Positions 10,366 through 20,744 are shown, counted from the first letter of the stretch. The stretch: 64,000 nucleotides of DNA from Amphibalanus amphitrite (GCF_019059575.1 NW_024881669.1:682001-746000); one strand, 5' to 3'. A program made the numbers and translations. Notes: a model not told the origin generated them from the letters alone.

Positions 10366-12010
10366 CATAACTAAGACTATGATCGCGGGTAACAGGGAAT
10401 GCATTTCCATATGGTGAACATTCCACTATCTCAATATAAACTTGGAATAGCTTTTAAATGAGAATCCGCTTGTATATGTATATCTGGCTATAGGTATTCC
10501 GAACGTGTATTCCGGAAAAAAGCGTTATATTTACGTATATTTCGGTCATGTATTTTATATATACGATTATGTATGTGTATCGGGCTATATATGTACATTC
10601 GCTTGTATATGTATATCCGGTTATATCCCGAACGTATATTTGGGGTGCAGGTGTTGCACACAAACCGTTGCCATGGTACCATCGACATAAACACAGTATG
10701 CGACGTTTGGTACGTTATATGCGCCATAATTGTCTATTTTATGTTAAAATTTTGTGAAGCCCCCTCTTTTACAAGGAGCCTTTTATGACATGCCATTAAC
10801 CAAGTTCAAATTTTGTTCTTGTCTGTACATACGTTACTTGACACATTTATGCGAAGGATATCAACACGGTTCTTGGTAAAATTCCTACCTCATTCTTACT
10901 ACCCGCTAGGCCGACAAAACATAATTCCTGCGGTATATTATTGTTTATGACATAGACGGACTCACCTTAATTAGAGATCCTTAAACTCACAGGAAGAGTA
11001 AACCCGGATATGATACAACACATGTATGTGTTGTGTGTGCGCATGGTATGTGTTCAGCTCGCGGGACAGAGATGCTGTCACCCTGGGACCCCTTTCACTC
11101 TTCCACTGCGGGGAGCCCATCGGTAGGCATGCTATTCTCACAGACTCCTCTACGCTCGCCCTGATTTTGTTGAAAGCAGCAGGGACATCAGATCACTTGG
11201 TGCATTATCAGCAAACTGACCATGCATGGTCTGTCCTATGACTGAACGAATACTCACCCGTGTGTGGTCAGGAGTGGAACCGAGCTCCAGGCCAGAGTCT
11301 TCCGTGGCGTGCGATGTGCCGCAGCGGCACTGCACTTTGACTGTTGCCTGTCGCCAGTCTCACCCCCAAGGCAACTTATATAGCATTTGTATTGTTCTTG
11401 AACTCCCGAAATGTTTTCGCTACATGCGGGGTAAACCGAGTTGTTGAGGAGAACGTTTGGCGAAGGAGTTTTTTGTTCATGTCTGCAGATTCTTTGCTAA
11501 CGTCCTCTCGTCCTTTACCAGTGGTGAAGCGCTTCGTTATTTCACGTGTGAGGTCGGCTTTTCTTCGACCCAGCTGCATATCTGTCGAGTATCTGCGTCT
11601 GCCAAATTCATGAGGTGGGCTGAATCTCACACGAATGGGACAGAGATGCAAGCAGGCGGTCCTTCGATGCAGTCGTTGGTTTCTCGGTGGCCGTGATCAG
11701 CTTTTCAGGTACATGCACGTGATATTAGGTACTGAATTGATTGTATGCTGATGTATCAGATATCTGGTCTGATGATCGGATGACGGCCGACAGACCGGCG
11801 GCAGTATCGTCCGAATCTCCTCTGCCAGGGCGTCGCCATCGTGCTATTCTAGCACTGGAGCACCCACAACCATATTGCTGAGTGTCTGTCCCGGGCTGGC
11901 TTCGGGTAGGGCAAGGATGACAGCAGCGATGTCCATTGTCCGTCTGCTTACTGCCACTTTGTCGTGCACGACCCCACACTATAGGTGACGACTCGACTCT
12001 GATCCCTAAT
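10366..12010. other. Non-coding region with a duplicated ~45-bp segment
   Basis: CGCTTGTATATGTATATC begins near 10469 and again near 10600, each followed by a GGYTATA...CCGAACGT block. The rest shows no recognisable gene. A minus-strand frame at 11376-11651 has plausible composition, but I do not recognise it. Confidence 0.4.
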
Positions 12011-12025
12011 GTTTTTGAATTTCTC

Positions 12026-12640
12026 CCCGCAGGGGGCTGACCGTGGTCAGAGCTGCTGCTTAGCCGGGGTAACCTGGCCCCGGCTTTGCGGCGGCTGTGA
12101 CTTCGGCCAGTAAGGGGAGTGGCGCCCCCTCGGCCCCAGCTTGACTCGCGTTTGACCTGGACTTGCCTTGCTTACTGGATGGATTGTCTGCAGGATTGGC
12201 CCCGCAGGGGGTTGGCAGTGGCTCGGGTTGCTGTCGGACTGGGTTCCTTGGGCCCTTGCCCCGCGGCGGCCCTGGCCTCGGCCAGCAAGGGGAGTGGCGC
12301 CCCCTCGGCCCCAGCTTGACCCATGCTTGCCTACGACTTGCTTTGATCGCTGGATGGACAGATGGTACGGCCCGACTTTTCTCGGTTTCCGTGGTTTTGT
12401 TTCTCTTGAGCGGTCTTTGTTTGCTTTTGCTTTGCTTCTCACCGGATGTCCGCGTTTCGTTCGATCACAGCTTTCTGATTCCTTTTCTCCCCCTTTTTCG
12501 TTGTTTTTGCACCCGCAGGAACACAGCCGAGTTGGGCTAGTGTAAGGGGAGTGGCGTCCCCTCGGGTACCAGCCGGTTTTACTAGGCTAGGCGAGCCGAC
12601 CCGTACCCCAGGACAACGGGATCCTGGAGGTTGAGCCCCC
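12026..12640 (+). promoter_or_regulatory. Tandem 5' monomers of the LINE (likely internal promoter)
   Basis: The first monomer starts at 12026 (CCCGCAGGGGGCTGACC) and the second at 12201 (CCCGCAGGGGGTTGGCAG). Each ends with AAGGGGAGTGGCGCCCCCTC. A more diverged third begins near 12512. The unit is about 175 bp. Tandem 5' monomers act as promoters in some LINEs; that role here is inferred. Confidence 0.6.
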
Positions 12641-13028
12641 CACCGTGCGGAGCCAGTCGCGGTGGCTGGGCAACACGCCTCTTTGGCCCTGAGTTCTGTA
12701 AGGGCGGGACACTCAGTGGGGCGCCGCACTTGAGGAGCCATTCCCAGTCGTGATGCCGCCGGGGGTGGTGTCGGAGAGGTGTCGCCGGCGGGGTTCGGGC
12801 ACTTGTGCTCGTCCTCCGTCGGTGGGGCTGATCTGTCGCTGCCCCTGGCGGTGACTCGGCGAGGCGTCAAGGGAGGAGGCGGTATCCGACCGTGGGGGGT
12901 GGTGAGCCTCTCTCTCCCCCTCGGAAGGTGCCGCCAAGTCTCGTACAGTCAGCTCGGCCGTCCTAGGCCTTGTAGCGGCGCCGTTGCGGAGCGTCGGCGG
13001 CCGAGCTGGCGGAGACCAACTCTTTCAC

Positions 13029-14741
13029 ATGGATAACTTGACCGATCCCCCTTCCCCCCAGTCCAATCCCTCGGCCTCGGCCGATCCTCGCCCGTTGGCC
13101 TCGGCCGACGGGCGAACACTGCACGATCCAAGACCCAAAAATCCAAAAATCCTCATCTTCCGGAGCGCCGACAGGGAGCTGAGCTCCTTGACGCCCTTCC
13201 AGCGGAAGGATGGCTGCGACCGGTTTGGTTCGATCGTTCGTTGTGACCGGATGCGTGATGGCGCGCTGGAGGTCGAATTCAAGAAAAGCGAGGAGGCGGC
13301 GAAAGCGTTGGACGCTACTCGCTTCGTATTCTCCGAGGGACGGGCATCCGGCCGGAGGCTCGTCTCCATCCCGCTTACAGTGGAGCCCCACCGCTCTAAG
13401 AACTCCTCGCGAGGGGTCATTAACTGTTTCGACCTTAGGGGAGTGAGCGACGAGGACATTGCGGACGGGCTCGCCGATTTCGGCGTGACAGCGGCTCGCC
13501 GCATCATGGCGAAGAGAGGCACGGTCTCGACCAACAACATCATTCTGACGTTTGACTCCACTGACTTGCCGAGTGAGATTCGTGTGGGCTACGTGAAGGT
13601 TCGCGTGCGGCCTTTCGTCCCAGCGCCCATGCGCTGCTTCCGCTGCCAACGTTTCGGCCACACGAAGGACAACTGCCGAGGAAGACCCACGTGCTCCAAG
13701 TGTGCTTCGCAGGACCACACTGACGAAACCTGTGACTCGGAGACCCCCCGATGCGTCAACTGCGGAGAGGGGCAGACGCCGCACTCCGCGTATGATAGGT
13801 CTTGCCCTGCATACGTCAAGGAGAAAGAGATCATGACCATCAAGGCTACCAGAAATTTGTCTTTCAAAGAGGCCCGGGAGGTGTACAACCAGAGTCACCC
13901 GAAGACCTCGTATGCCCAGAAGGTGAGAGTCACAAACTCTACCGATGCCTCCCAGATGAGTGTAGCACAGCTCGTGCAGCTACTCAAACGATTCGGCCTC
14001 ACCGTCGTAGCCACTGGTGACTCAGCGGACACCACGGCGCCTCGTGCGCCGCCGAGCAACACAGAGCAGGCTGCTCAAGAGTCAGTGTGGGGTCCACCCA
14101 GTCCCGCTCCAGCCGCGAACGGTGATGGAGACGGCTGGGCCGTCGTCCAGCGCCGACAGGGTGGTCGGCGCCCCCCGGCGCAGGGTAAGGCGCCACCCAC
14201 CCCGCCCCGCCCCCGACCGCCCACGGCGGTGCAGGAGGCGCTGCGGCGGGGGGAGGAGGAGAGGAAGGCACGAGAGGCGAGGAGGGCTCGCCTCGTCCAG
14301 AAGGCCCTCGAGGCTAAGGGAGCCTCGGCTGCCGACTCCGCCTCCGGGAGTGCCAATGCGGCTGTTGCCGCTGACACCCCGGAGACACCTGAGGCGGGGA
14401 CTCGGCCCATCATGGGTCCCCCGCCGCCTCCTCCACCTCCGCAGCGGCGGCCACCACCGCCGCTGCCAGAGACGCCTGTGTCGAGGACACAGGCCGCCGC
14501 CTCGACATCCCCGTCGGGGCGGCAACAGCCCTCCGCGGCTCCAGGGCGCCTCGCCAAGCGGCAGACGCCCCCGAGCTGGTCACCTTCGGAGGGCAACGCC
14601 CCCCGGTCGAAAAGGCCCCAGCCGGGCCCGAGCCATGCCCGATCTGCCTCTGCTGAAGGGAGGCTTCACCGAGAGGGCTCAGGGCACCCCCGTATCCGCT
14701 ACGGGGGGAGCGCCTCCTCGGAGTTAGAGGACCTAGTCTAG
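13029..14741 (+). CDS. LINE ORF1, Gag-like nucleic-acid-binding protein
   Basis: 570 aa from the first in-frame ATG (MDNLTDPPSPQ) to a UAG at 14739. Residues ~35-190 form an RRM-like or basic domain (FRSADRELSSLTPFQRKDGC). It is clearly related to the ORF1 fragment on the minus strand at 19480-20106. Residues ~202-255 contain three successive zinc knuckles: CFRCQRFGHTKDNC, CSKCASQDHTDETC and CVNCGEGQTPHSAYDRSC. The C-terminal third is proline- and arginine-rich. In this family the protein packages LINE RNA into a ribonucleoprotein. It sits in the same reading frame as ORF2, with only the UAG between them. Confidence 0.9.
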   Translation: MDNLTDPPSPQSNPSASADPRPLASADGRTLHDPRPKNPKILIFRSADRELSSLTPFQRKDGCDRFGSIVRCDRMRDGALEVEFKKSEEAAKALDATRFVFSEGRASGRRLVSIPLTVEPHRSKNSSRGVINCFDLRGVSDEDIADGLADFGVTAARRIMAKRGTVSTNNIILTFDSTDLPSEIRVGYVKVRVRPFVPAPMRCFRCQRFGHTKDNCRGRPTCSKCASQDHTDETCDSETPRCVNCGEGQTPHSAYDRSCPAYVKEKEIMTIKATRNLSFKEAREVYNQSHPKTSYAQKVRVTNSTDASQMSVAQLVQLLKRFGLTVVATGDSADTTAPRAPPSNTEQAAQESVWGPPSPAPAANGDGDGWAVVQRRQGGRRPPAQGKAPPTPPRPRPPTAVQEALRRGEEERKAREARRARLVQKALEAKGASAADSASGSANAAVAADTPETPEAGTRPIMGPPPPPPPPQRRPPPPLPETPVSRTQAAASTSPSGRQQPSAAPGRLAKRQTPPSWSPSEGNAPRSKRPQPGPSHARSASAEGRLHREGSGHPRIRYGGSASSELEDLV

Positions 14742-17700
14742 TCTTTCAGTCTAGTCATTTCCTCTTTTATCCTTTTATCTTTTTCGCGCTATTGCGCTTT
14801 TTTACCAGGTGCATTTCTCTCGGTGCTTTTTACCTTTTTTGTGGTCAGTCAGGTGTCTGTGTGCGCCTTTGCCTCATGTTATACGCGCCCTTTTTGCGCC
14901 TTTTTAACCACGCCTTTTATTCTACAGTGGAACTGTAGAGGCCTCCGGGCCAACTACCAGGACCTACAGTCTCTTATCCGTTGGCGCACACCCCTTGTTT
15001 TAGGTCTCCAGGAGACCAAGCTAGCGCCAAACGTTACCCTTGCGATCAAGGGTTACTCTGTTTTTAGAAGAGACTTAGACACCCCGACCATTGCCCATGG
15101 AGGTGTACTTTTGGCAGTGCACCACAGTGTGCCCGCGCGTCAGGTTCCGCTGCAGACTCCTCTGCAGGCGGTAGCCGCTAGAGTTGATTTCAACCACCGG
15201 GAGCTGACAGTTTGTTCTTTATACCTTCCACCAGGTATAGCGCTCCCGGTGGTTGAACTGCATCGACTTGTCGATGAGCTTCCACCTCCGGTCCTGGTAG
15301 TCGGCGATTTTAACGCGCATAGCTTGGTGTGGGGATGCGACACGACTGGCACTCGTGGTCGAATTTTAGAATCTTTTATCCGCGATGAGGCGCTCTGTAT
15401 TTTAAATACAGGAAAGCGCACCCATTTTACCACGCCCTCCGGTCAAACATCGGCTCTGGACCTGAGCTTAGCCAGTCCGCGGCTAGCTCAGCTTTTTACC
15501 TGGTCCGTCCATGACGACCCACTCGGGAGCGACCATTTCCCAGTGTGGCTGGAGCACCAGGAGTCCCCAGTGTCAGGCAACCGTCCACCTAGGTGGAATG
15601 TTCGGAAGGCCGACTGGGGCGAATTCCAGGCCGCCGTAGAGGCCACGGTTTTATCCAGAGCCGACGCCTCTGTGATGTCCACAGATGATTTTACATCTTT
15701 ACTCATTGACTCCGCAAACGGGTGCATACCCAAGACGTCGAGTCAGCCTCGTCGTCCTCCGGTCCCGTGGTGGACCAAGGAATGCGGAGATGCGATTCGT
15801 GCCAGGAAGCGCGCTTTTAGAAAGTTTGACCGGAGTAGTACTACTGAGAACCTCATCGCTTTTAAGAAAGCGCGGGCTTTTGCCCGTCGCGTTTTAAAAG
15901 AGGCAAAGGCTGTTTCATGGCGCACGTACGTGAGTTCCTTAAACCGTTTTACTCCTACGACCCAGATATGGGCACGCATGAAGCGCATTGAAGGCCGGTT
16001 CAGCTCTGTTCCGCTTCCGGTTTTAAGAGTGAACAACACGGACATATCCCATCCTTTAGACGTCGCAGAGACGATAGGCCGTGCACTCTATCAGCGCTGC
16101 CGAGGAGAGCCGTCCTCACGACCTGCACCAGCCGCCGTGGACTTCAGCACAGCTGAAAATTTGGTGTACAACGAGCCTTTCTCTATGGCTGAGCTCACGT
16201 CTGCCATCAGCTCGTTGCGCAGCGTCTCAGAAGGTCCGGATGCTGTCCACAACGACATGCTCCGTCATCTCCCGGCAGTTGCCCTCGAGGCGCTGCTAGC
16301 AACTTTCAATTCGCTGTGGGAGACTGGCACTTTCCCTGAGACCTGGCGGGAAGCCACTATCATTCCTATCTTGAAGGCTGGCAAGTCGGGACATGACCCT
16401 CTCCACTATCGGCCCATCTCTCTCACATCATCGCTTTCAAAGCTGATGGAGAAGATGGTCAATGTGCGTCTTAGCTGGTTTCTGGAACATCACGGTGTTT
16501 TTACAAACGCCCAGTGCGGTTTTAGAAAGCACCGCAGCCCTGTTGACCACATTTTAGCCCTCGACACCGAGATACGCACCTGTTTTACTGCAAAGAAGCA
16601 CCTTGGAGCATTGTTCTTTGATATTGAGGCGGCCTATGATACAGTGTTACGACACAGAATACTTTCCAAAACACACAAGTACGGCATACGCGGCCGGATG
16701 GGCCTCTTTATCAAGAACTTTTTATCGGGTCGTCGGTTCAAAGTCCGAGTTGGCAGTTGTCTTTCGAGCAGTTTTACGCAAGAGAACGGAGTTCCCCAAG
16801 GCGGAGTTCTCAGTGTGGCGCTGTTCGCTGTGGCGATCAATGATATTGGCGACAAACTTGCACCATCCATCGGCAGATCGCTATTTGTCGATGATTTCGC
16901 GATCTGGCTTTCTGCCACTACCGCCCGTCACGTTGCCAGACAGTTGCAGCTCGCTGTAACCCGTCTAGAGAGGTGGAGCGACGACAACGGCCTTCGTTTT
17001 TCAACAACGAAGACCGTCGCTATGCACTTTTGCCGCCGCCGCTGCGACGACTTAGCCTTGGGAATCAAGCTCCGTGGACAGGTGATTCCTACTCGGCCGG
17101 TGGCGAAGTTTCTTGGGATATTTTTTGACAGTCGTTTGACGTATAGAGAACATTTTAGAACGCTTCGGGAACGATGTTTTAAATCCCTGAACGTTTTAAA
17201 ATGTGTCGCCCGCACATCTTATGGCGCGGACCGCAGGACGCTCCTTCTTTTATATCGGTCGATCGTCCGATCGAAACTGGATTACGCATGCTTTGTTTAC
17301 GACTCTGCCAGCGAATCCAGTAAAAAGGCTCTTGACTCCGTGCACCACGCGGCGCTACGTGTTGCCACAGGTGCATTCCGCACGTCGCCCAAGAGCAGCC
17401 TCCTCGCCGAGGCACACGAACCGCCACTATCTCTCCGCCGTCAGATGCTGGGGATGAGGTACGCACTGAAACTCCGCCAGTTCCCAGGACATCCGACGTA
17501 TCCGTACGTCTTTTCTCCTGATTTTAATCGTCTTGACAGAGTGCGACAATCGGTCTCCTTCGGATTGCGCATAAAAGAGCTCTTTTCTACAGTCAACATA
17601 GAGTTCCGTGAAGTGCGACGTACGTGGGGTACGCCCTCTCCGCCATGGAAATACGCTCCAGCGCAAGTAGACCTCACGCTCTCTGAGGTCAAGAAGGACG

Positions 17701-18596
17701 ACCTGCCGCCATGTGTGCAACGAGCACGGACATTGGAACACATTGCGTCATACGACGGTTTTATCTCGGTGTTCACAGACGGCTCGAAAACGGAGGACGG
17801 CGTCGGCTGCGCTTTCGTGGCTGGTCGCGACACGCGCACTTTTTCATTGCCTTCCTCTGCCTCCGTTTTCTCATCCGAGCTCGTTGCAATCGAGAAGGCG
17901 TTGTGTTTTATCGAGGTGTCTGACAACTTGTCTTACCTCATTTTATCGGATTCTCTCAGCAGCCTGCTGGCTATACGGAGGTTTAACCCAGACAATCCGA
18001 TAGTCCAAGACATTTTATCTCGGCTCACGTCGGTGGAGCAGTCAGGCAAAACTATTAAGTTTTGCTGGATTCCAAGCCATGTGGGTATAACTGGCAATGA
18101 GCTCGCCGACGCGGCCGCGAGACGCGCGGCCGCGGCTCCATGCCTTCGGCGTTTGCCCCTGCCGGCTCGTGATTTTTACCCAGCCATCCAAACCTTCACG
18201 ATGTCAAGCTGGCAGGCAGAGTGGCATCTCCAAGGATCTGGGAAGCTGCGGAGCGTAAAGCCTACCTTGGAGCCCTGGCAGTCTTGCTTCCAAAGCAACA
18301 GGCACCAGGAAGTGGCCCTCTGCAGATTACGTATTGGTCATACGTACGCGACTCATGGCTATCTCCTCCGTGGAGAGGAACAACCCACATGCAGTCGGTG
18401 TGCCGTGCCTCTCACTGTCTCTCACGTGCTTTTATCTTGTCCTCTCGCTGAACCGAACCGGACACGCTATCTCGGGCGCATCGCTCCGGATACCACTATC
18501 CGCCACCTTCTGGGTGACGACTCACCCTGGGTTTTATCCGGCAACATTTTCTCCTTTATCCGTTCGATCAACTTCCAAGTGATTTACTCGACCTGA
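14742..18596 (+). CDS. LINE ORF2: AP-type endonuclease, reverse transcriptase, RNase H
   Basis: Open from directly after the ORF1 stop. There is no in-frame ATG before the endonuclease domain; the first possible non-AUG start is the GTG at 14823. Endonuclease landmarks are ILQWNCRGLRANYQDL, LQETKL, VVGDFNAHSLVWG and SDHFPVW. The RT has YRPISLTSSLSKLMEK, GFRKHRSPVDH, NGVPQGGVLS and the catalytic FVDDFAIW (about 16888). RNase H has FTDGSKTEDGVG, SSELVAIEKAL, SDSLSSLLAI and WIPSHVGITGNELAD. A CxxC ... SHVLLSCP zinc motif closes the protein. Codon choice is odd: TTTTA motifs are strongly over-represented compared with ORF1. Synthesis as an ORF1-ORF2 fusion by stop readthrough, or by reinitiation, is inferred. 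Confidence 0.92.
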   Translation, partial: SFSLVISSFILLSFSRYCAFLPGAFLSVLFTFFVVSQVSVCAFASCYTRPFCAFLTTPFILQWNCRGLRANYQDLQSLIRWRTPLVLGLQETKLAPNVTLAIKGYSVFRRDLDTPTIAHGGVLLAVHHSVPARQVPLQTPLQAVAARVDFNHRELTVCSLYLPPGIALPVVELHRLVDELPPPVLVVGDFNAHSLVWGCDTTGTRGRILESFIRDEALCILNTGKRTHFTTPSGQTSALDLSLASPRLAQLFTWSVHDDPLGSDHFPVWLEHQESPVSGNRPPRWNVRKADWGEFQAAVEATVLSRADASVMSTDDFTSLLIDSANGCIPKTSSQPRRPPVPWWTKECGDAIRARKRAFRKFDRSSTTENLIAFKKARAFARRVLKEAKAVSWRTYVSSLNRFTPTTQIWARMKRIEGRFSSVPLPVLRVNNTDISHPLDVAETIGRALYQRCRGEPSSRPAPAAVDFSTAENLVYNEPFSMAELTSAISSLRSVSEGPDAVHNDMLRHLPAVALEALLATFNSLWETGTFPETWREATIIPILKAGKSGHDPLHYRPISLTSSLSKLMEKMVNVRLSWFLEHHGVFTNAQCGFRKHRSPVDHILALDTEIRTCFTAKKHLGALFFDIEAAYDTVLRHRILSKTHKYGIRGRMGLFIKNFLSGRRFKVRVGSCLSSSFTQENGVPQGGVLSVALFAVAINDIGDKLAPSIGRSLFVDDFAIWLSATTARHVARQLQLAVTRLERWSDDNGLRFSTTKTVAMHFCRRRCDDLALGIKLRGQVIPTRPVAKFLGIFFDSRLTYREHFRTLRERCFKSLNVLKCVARTSYGADRRTLLLLYRSIVRSKLDYACFVYDSASESSKKALDSVHHAALRVATGAFRTSPKSSLLAEAHEPPLSLRRQMLGMRYALKLRQFPGHPTYPYVFSPDFNRLDRVRQSVSFGLRIKELFSTVNIEFREVRRTWGTPSPPWKYAPAQVDLTLSEVKKDDLPPCVQRARTLEHIASYDGFISVFTDGSKTEDGVGCAFVAGRDTRTFSLPSSASVFSSELVAIEKALCFIEVSDNLSYLILSDSLSSLLAIRRFNPDNPIVQDILSRLTSVEQSGKTIKFCWIPSHVGITGNELADAAARRAAAAPCLRRLPLPARDFYPAIQTFTMSSWQAEWHLQGSGKLRSVKPTLEPWQSCFQSNRHQEVALCRLRIGHTYATHGYLLRGEEQPTCSRCAVPLTVSHVLLSCPLAEPNRTRYLGRIAPDTTIRHLLGDDSPWVLSGNIFSFIRSINFQVIYST

Positions 18597-18831
18597 CACT
18601 AAATCCAACTAGTCCTCTCTAGTCCTTACATCTAGTCAGTTGTCTAGGACGACACTCTTGCGCTGCTTTATCTTACCTTGCTCTTTTATATCGAGTCTTT
18701 TACTTTTTAGTCTTCGTATCTAGAAGGTTCTCTCTTTTGACACACTTGTTTTATTAAAACGACGTTATGGGCGCAAAATGACCTAAGTAGTCGGCGCGCC
18801 CAAAAGCCCCAATTAACAAACAAACAAACAA
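18597..18831 (+). other. LINE 3' UTR, terminal hairpin and AACA tail
   Basis: Three CTAGTC motifs lie just after the ORF2 stop (18609, 18619, 18632). Near the end, GGGCGC (18769-18774) can pair with GCGCCC (18796-18801) around a ~21-nt loop. The element closes with AACAAACAAACAAACA. A matching hairpin is present in a second LINE tail at 19004-19036. Such hairpins are candidates for reverse-transcriptase recognition. Confidence 0.7.
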
Positions 18832-18984
18832 GTTTTTGAATTTCTCAACCACGTTCGTTTTCCGGTCATCTTCTCGACGAACTCATAGGGCTGGTAGTCC
18901 GCAGTATTATCTCATTGTTTCAGCGACCTTTTCTCTTCTACATATTTACGATATGATTGATGTGTCGACATCCTCAAAAACGGC

Positions 18985-19045
18985 GATGTAAATCAGTCGT
19001 TATGGGCGCCATATAACCTCCCGAGTTTAGGCGCCCCTACACCCC

Positions 19046-19092
<47 letters not shown>
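18985..19092 (+). mobile_element. 3' end of a second related LINE with a CA-repeat tail
   Basis: TCGTTATGGGCGCC ... GGCGCCCCTACACCCCAA resembles 18760-18815 of the intact LINE and is followed directly by (CA)n. The CA microsatellite is therefore probably this element's tail. The 5' boundary is not visible. Confidence 0.6.
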
Positions 19093-19093
<1 letters not shown>

Positions 19094-19479
19094 GCTGGGT
19101 GGCGATATGTTCAGCCACCATGGCCAATACTACCTCACCAAACGTGTCACGCGCCCGTACCATTAACCGCTTCGAGTGGTGAATGTTGCGCATGTTGATG
19201 CCGCTCAGGGTTTGCATGATAATCAGTTTTTTTTTCGGAAGTTTGGTGAGTTTTTTTTTGCGCGCGCGATACACAGTCCGCAGAACTCACTTAAAGACAC
19301 TTGCTGCCACGTCTGTTGCGGAAACAGCTGCAGCTTCTCCAGGTTTTGAATCCTCATCCGCCTTTTGGTGCCCCGATCTTGCGCCATTGATGTTCCGGTA
19401 TCGAAGTCAAGCCGGTACATTTCTTTTGTCTTTGATTAAACCGTAAACGCGATCTTCATTCACCATCACGTTATTTGGC

Positions 19480-20106
19480 AACGAATTTTACTGGCCTGTG
19501 GAGGGAACATACACATACAGCCGACCCCCCACCCCCCCCCCCCCGACCTAGGAGCTGTCCCATTGCTGAACGCACACCTTGCATTACATTCTGGAACTGG
19601 GACAAGCTGATGTTCGTGGGAACTAGAGTGGTACCCTTCTTTATGCGGATTCGGCGAGCGCCAGTCACTCCGGACTCGGACAGGCCAGTGGCGATGTCCT
19701 CGTCCTCCATGTCCGCAAGCTAGGGGCAGAAGATAACCCCTCGGCTACTGTTCTTGGTGCGGTGAGGAGACACTCGGATAGGCAGCTGTACCTGTCGCTT
19801 TCCACTGCTATCTCTAACTGTGAAGGTGAAGGTTGACGCATTCAGGGCCTTCTCTGCGTCTCTCTCGTCTTTAAACTCAACCTCTAGACCTCCGTCTCTC
19901 AACTTCTCACAGCGAGCCACTTTGCCAATCCTGTCACAACCCTCCTTTCTCTGAAAGGGCGAAAGCGATGACAGTTTTCGTTCATCAGAGGACAGAAGCA
20001 GCACTCTTGGGCATGGGCGAGGCGCACTTCTGCCGCTTCCGGCAGCCGGAGCGGGGAGAGCATCGGCCGAAGCCGTGGTCCGTAAAGGGGGGTTTGAGGT
20101 ATCCAT
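19480..20106 (-). pseudogene. Second LINE ORF1, truncated
   Basis: From the ATG at 20106 (MDTSNPPLRTT) the minus strand reads LSSDERKLSSLSPFQRKEGC, KLRDGGLEVEFKDERDAEKA and PHRTKNSSRGVIFC. These follow the intact ORF1 at 13029 block by block. A stop interrupts after FCP, the frame resumes with EDIATGLSESGVTGARRI, and homology is lost at a C-rich run near 19530. The zinc knuckles and all of ORF2 are missing. Confidence 0.8.
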
Positions 20107-20660
20107 GAAATAAATAAGAGCTTCAGTCCCGCGGCCTCCCACCCACCTCGGAGCCTAACTGGGGACGGACACACTCCCCCGGAGGGTGGCGGTCCGCCAA
20201 GAGTACCGCAGGACTATACTGGGACCGGAACGCCAAAAGCAGCGAGACGAAGCCGCCGGGTGCGAGGCCGCGTGAGCCGCAACCACCGCAGAGCCAGGCC
20301 GCGCGAGACCGGACCAGGGCCCACGCGGGCAAGTCCCCACGGCGGGGCTAAGCCCCACGCTGAAGGACCAGGCGGCCCCTGCATACCCGTCGCCCGGCCC
20401 CCTTGACTCCAATGAGCCAGTGCCGCACAGGGCACGCCTGACCGGCCGATTTCCCGCGTGCGGGACCGACACGGGGCATCCCGCAGATCCGAGGATTGGC
20501 GTCAAAGACGTGTGTTGGAAGGCTGCCCCCCTTCGGAGTCCCGAGACTGCGAACTGTTTGCAGTGGTTGAGAGCTCTTTGTACCAACATACGTGAGCACG
20601 ACATTCAAATATTGGTAAGCAATATCACAGACTACATATGGAGAGAAGTCTAAGTCAAAA
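20107..20660 (-). other. 5' UTR of the truncated LINE copy
   Basis: GC-rich sequence directly upstream of the ORF1 fragment, with GTGGGGCTTAGCCCCGCCGT-type segments similar in style to the 5' region at 12026-13028. The ORFs on both strands here are uninterrupted only because of base composition. Confidence 0.45.
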
Positions 20661-20744
20661 TGCAATGAGCAATAATTTTTCGAATGCGTTAATAACAGTC
20701 CGACTGATAGTCGGATGCTTGTATCGAAGTAGCGCTGCGCAGCC

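Larger units (their letters stand above)
12026..18831 (+). mobile_element. Full-length I-type LINE with 15-bp target-site duplication
   Basis: GTTTTTGAATTTCTC occurs immediately before (12011-12025) and immediately after (18832-18846) the element, a perfect 15-bp duplication. The 6.8-kb body holds a 5' region with tandem monomers, ORF1 with three zinc knuckles, ORF2 with endonuclease, RT and RNase H, and a 3' tail of AACA repeats. All coding parts are open. RNase H in ORF2 and the FVDDF catalytic box point to the I/Nimb side of the LINE tree. A perfect duplication with intact ORFs means a recent, possibly still competent insertion. Confidence 0.93.

Noticed and set aside
12163-12545. Overlapping ~125-aa ORFs in the LINE 5' region
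   Set aside because: They run across tandem monomers in several frames and lack motifs; the region is a 5' UTR.
12963-13898. 311-aa minus-strand ORF opposite LINE ORF1
   Set aside because: Antisense shadow of a GC-rich coding region; the plus frame carries zinc knuckles and homology to a second copy.
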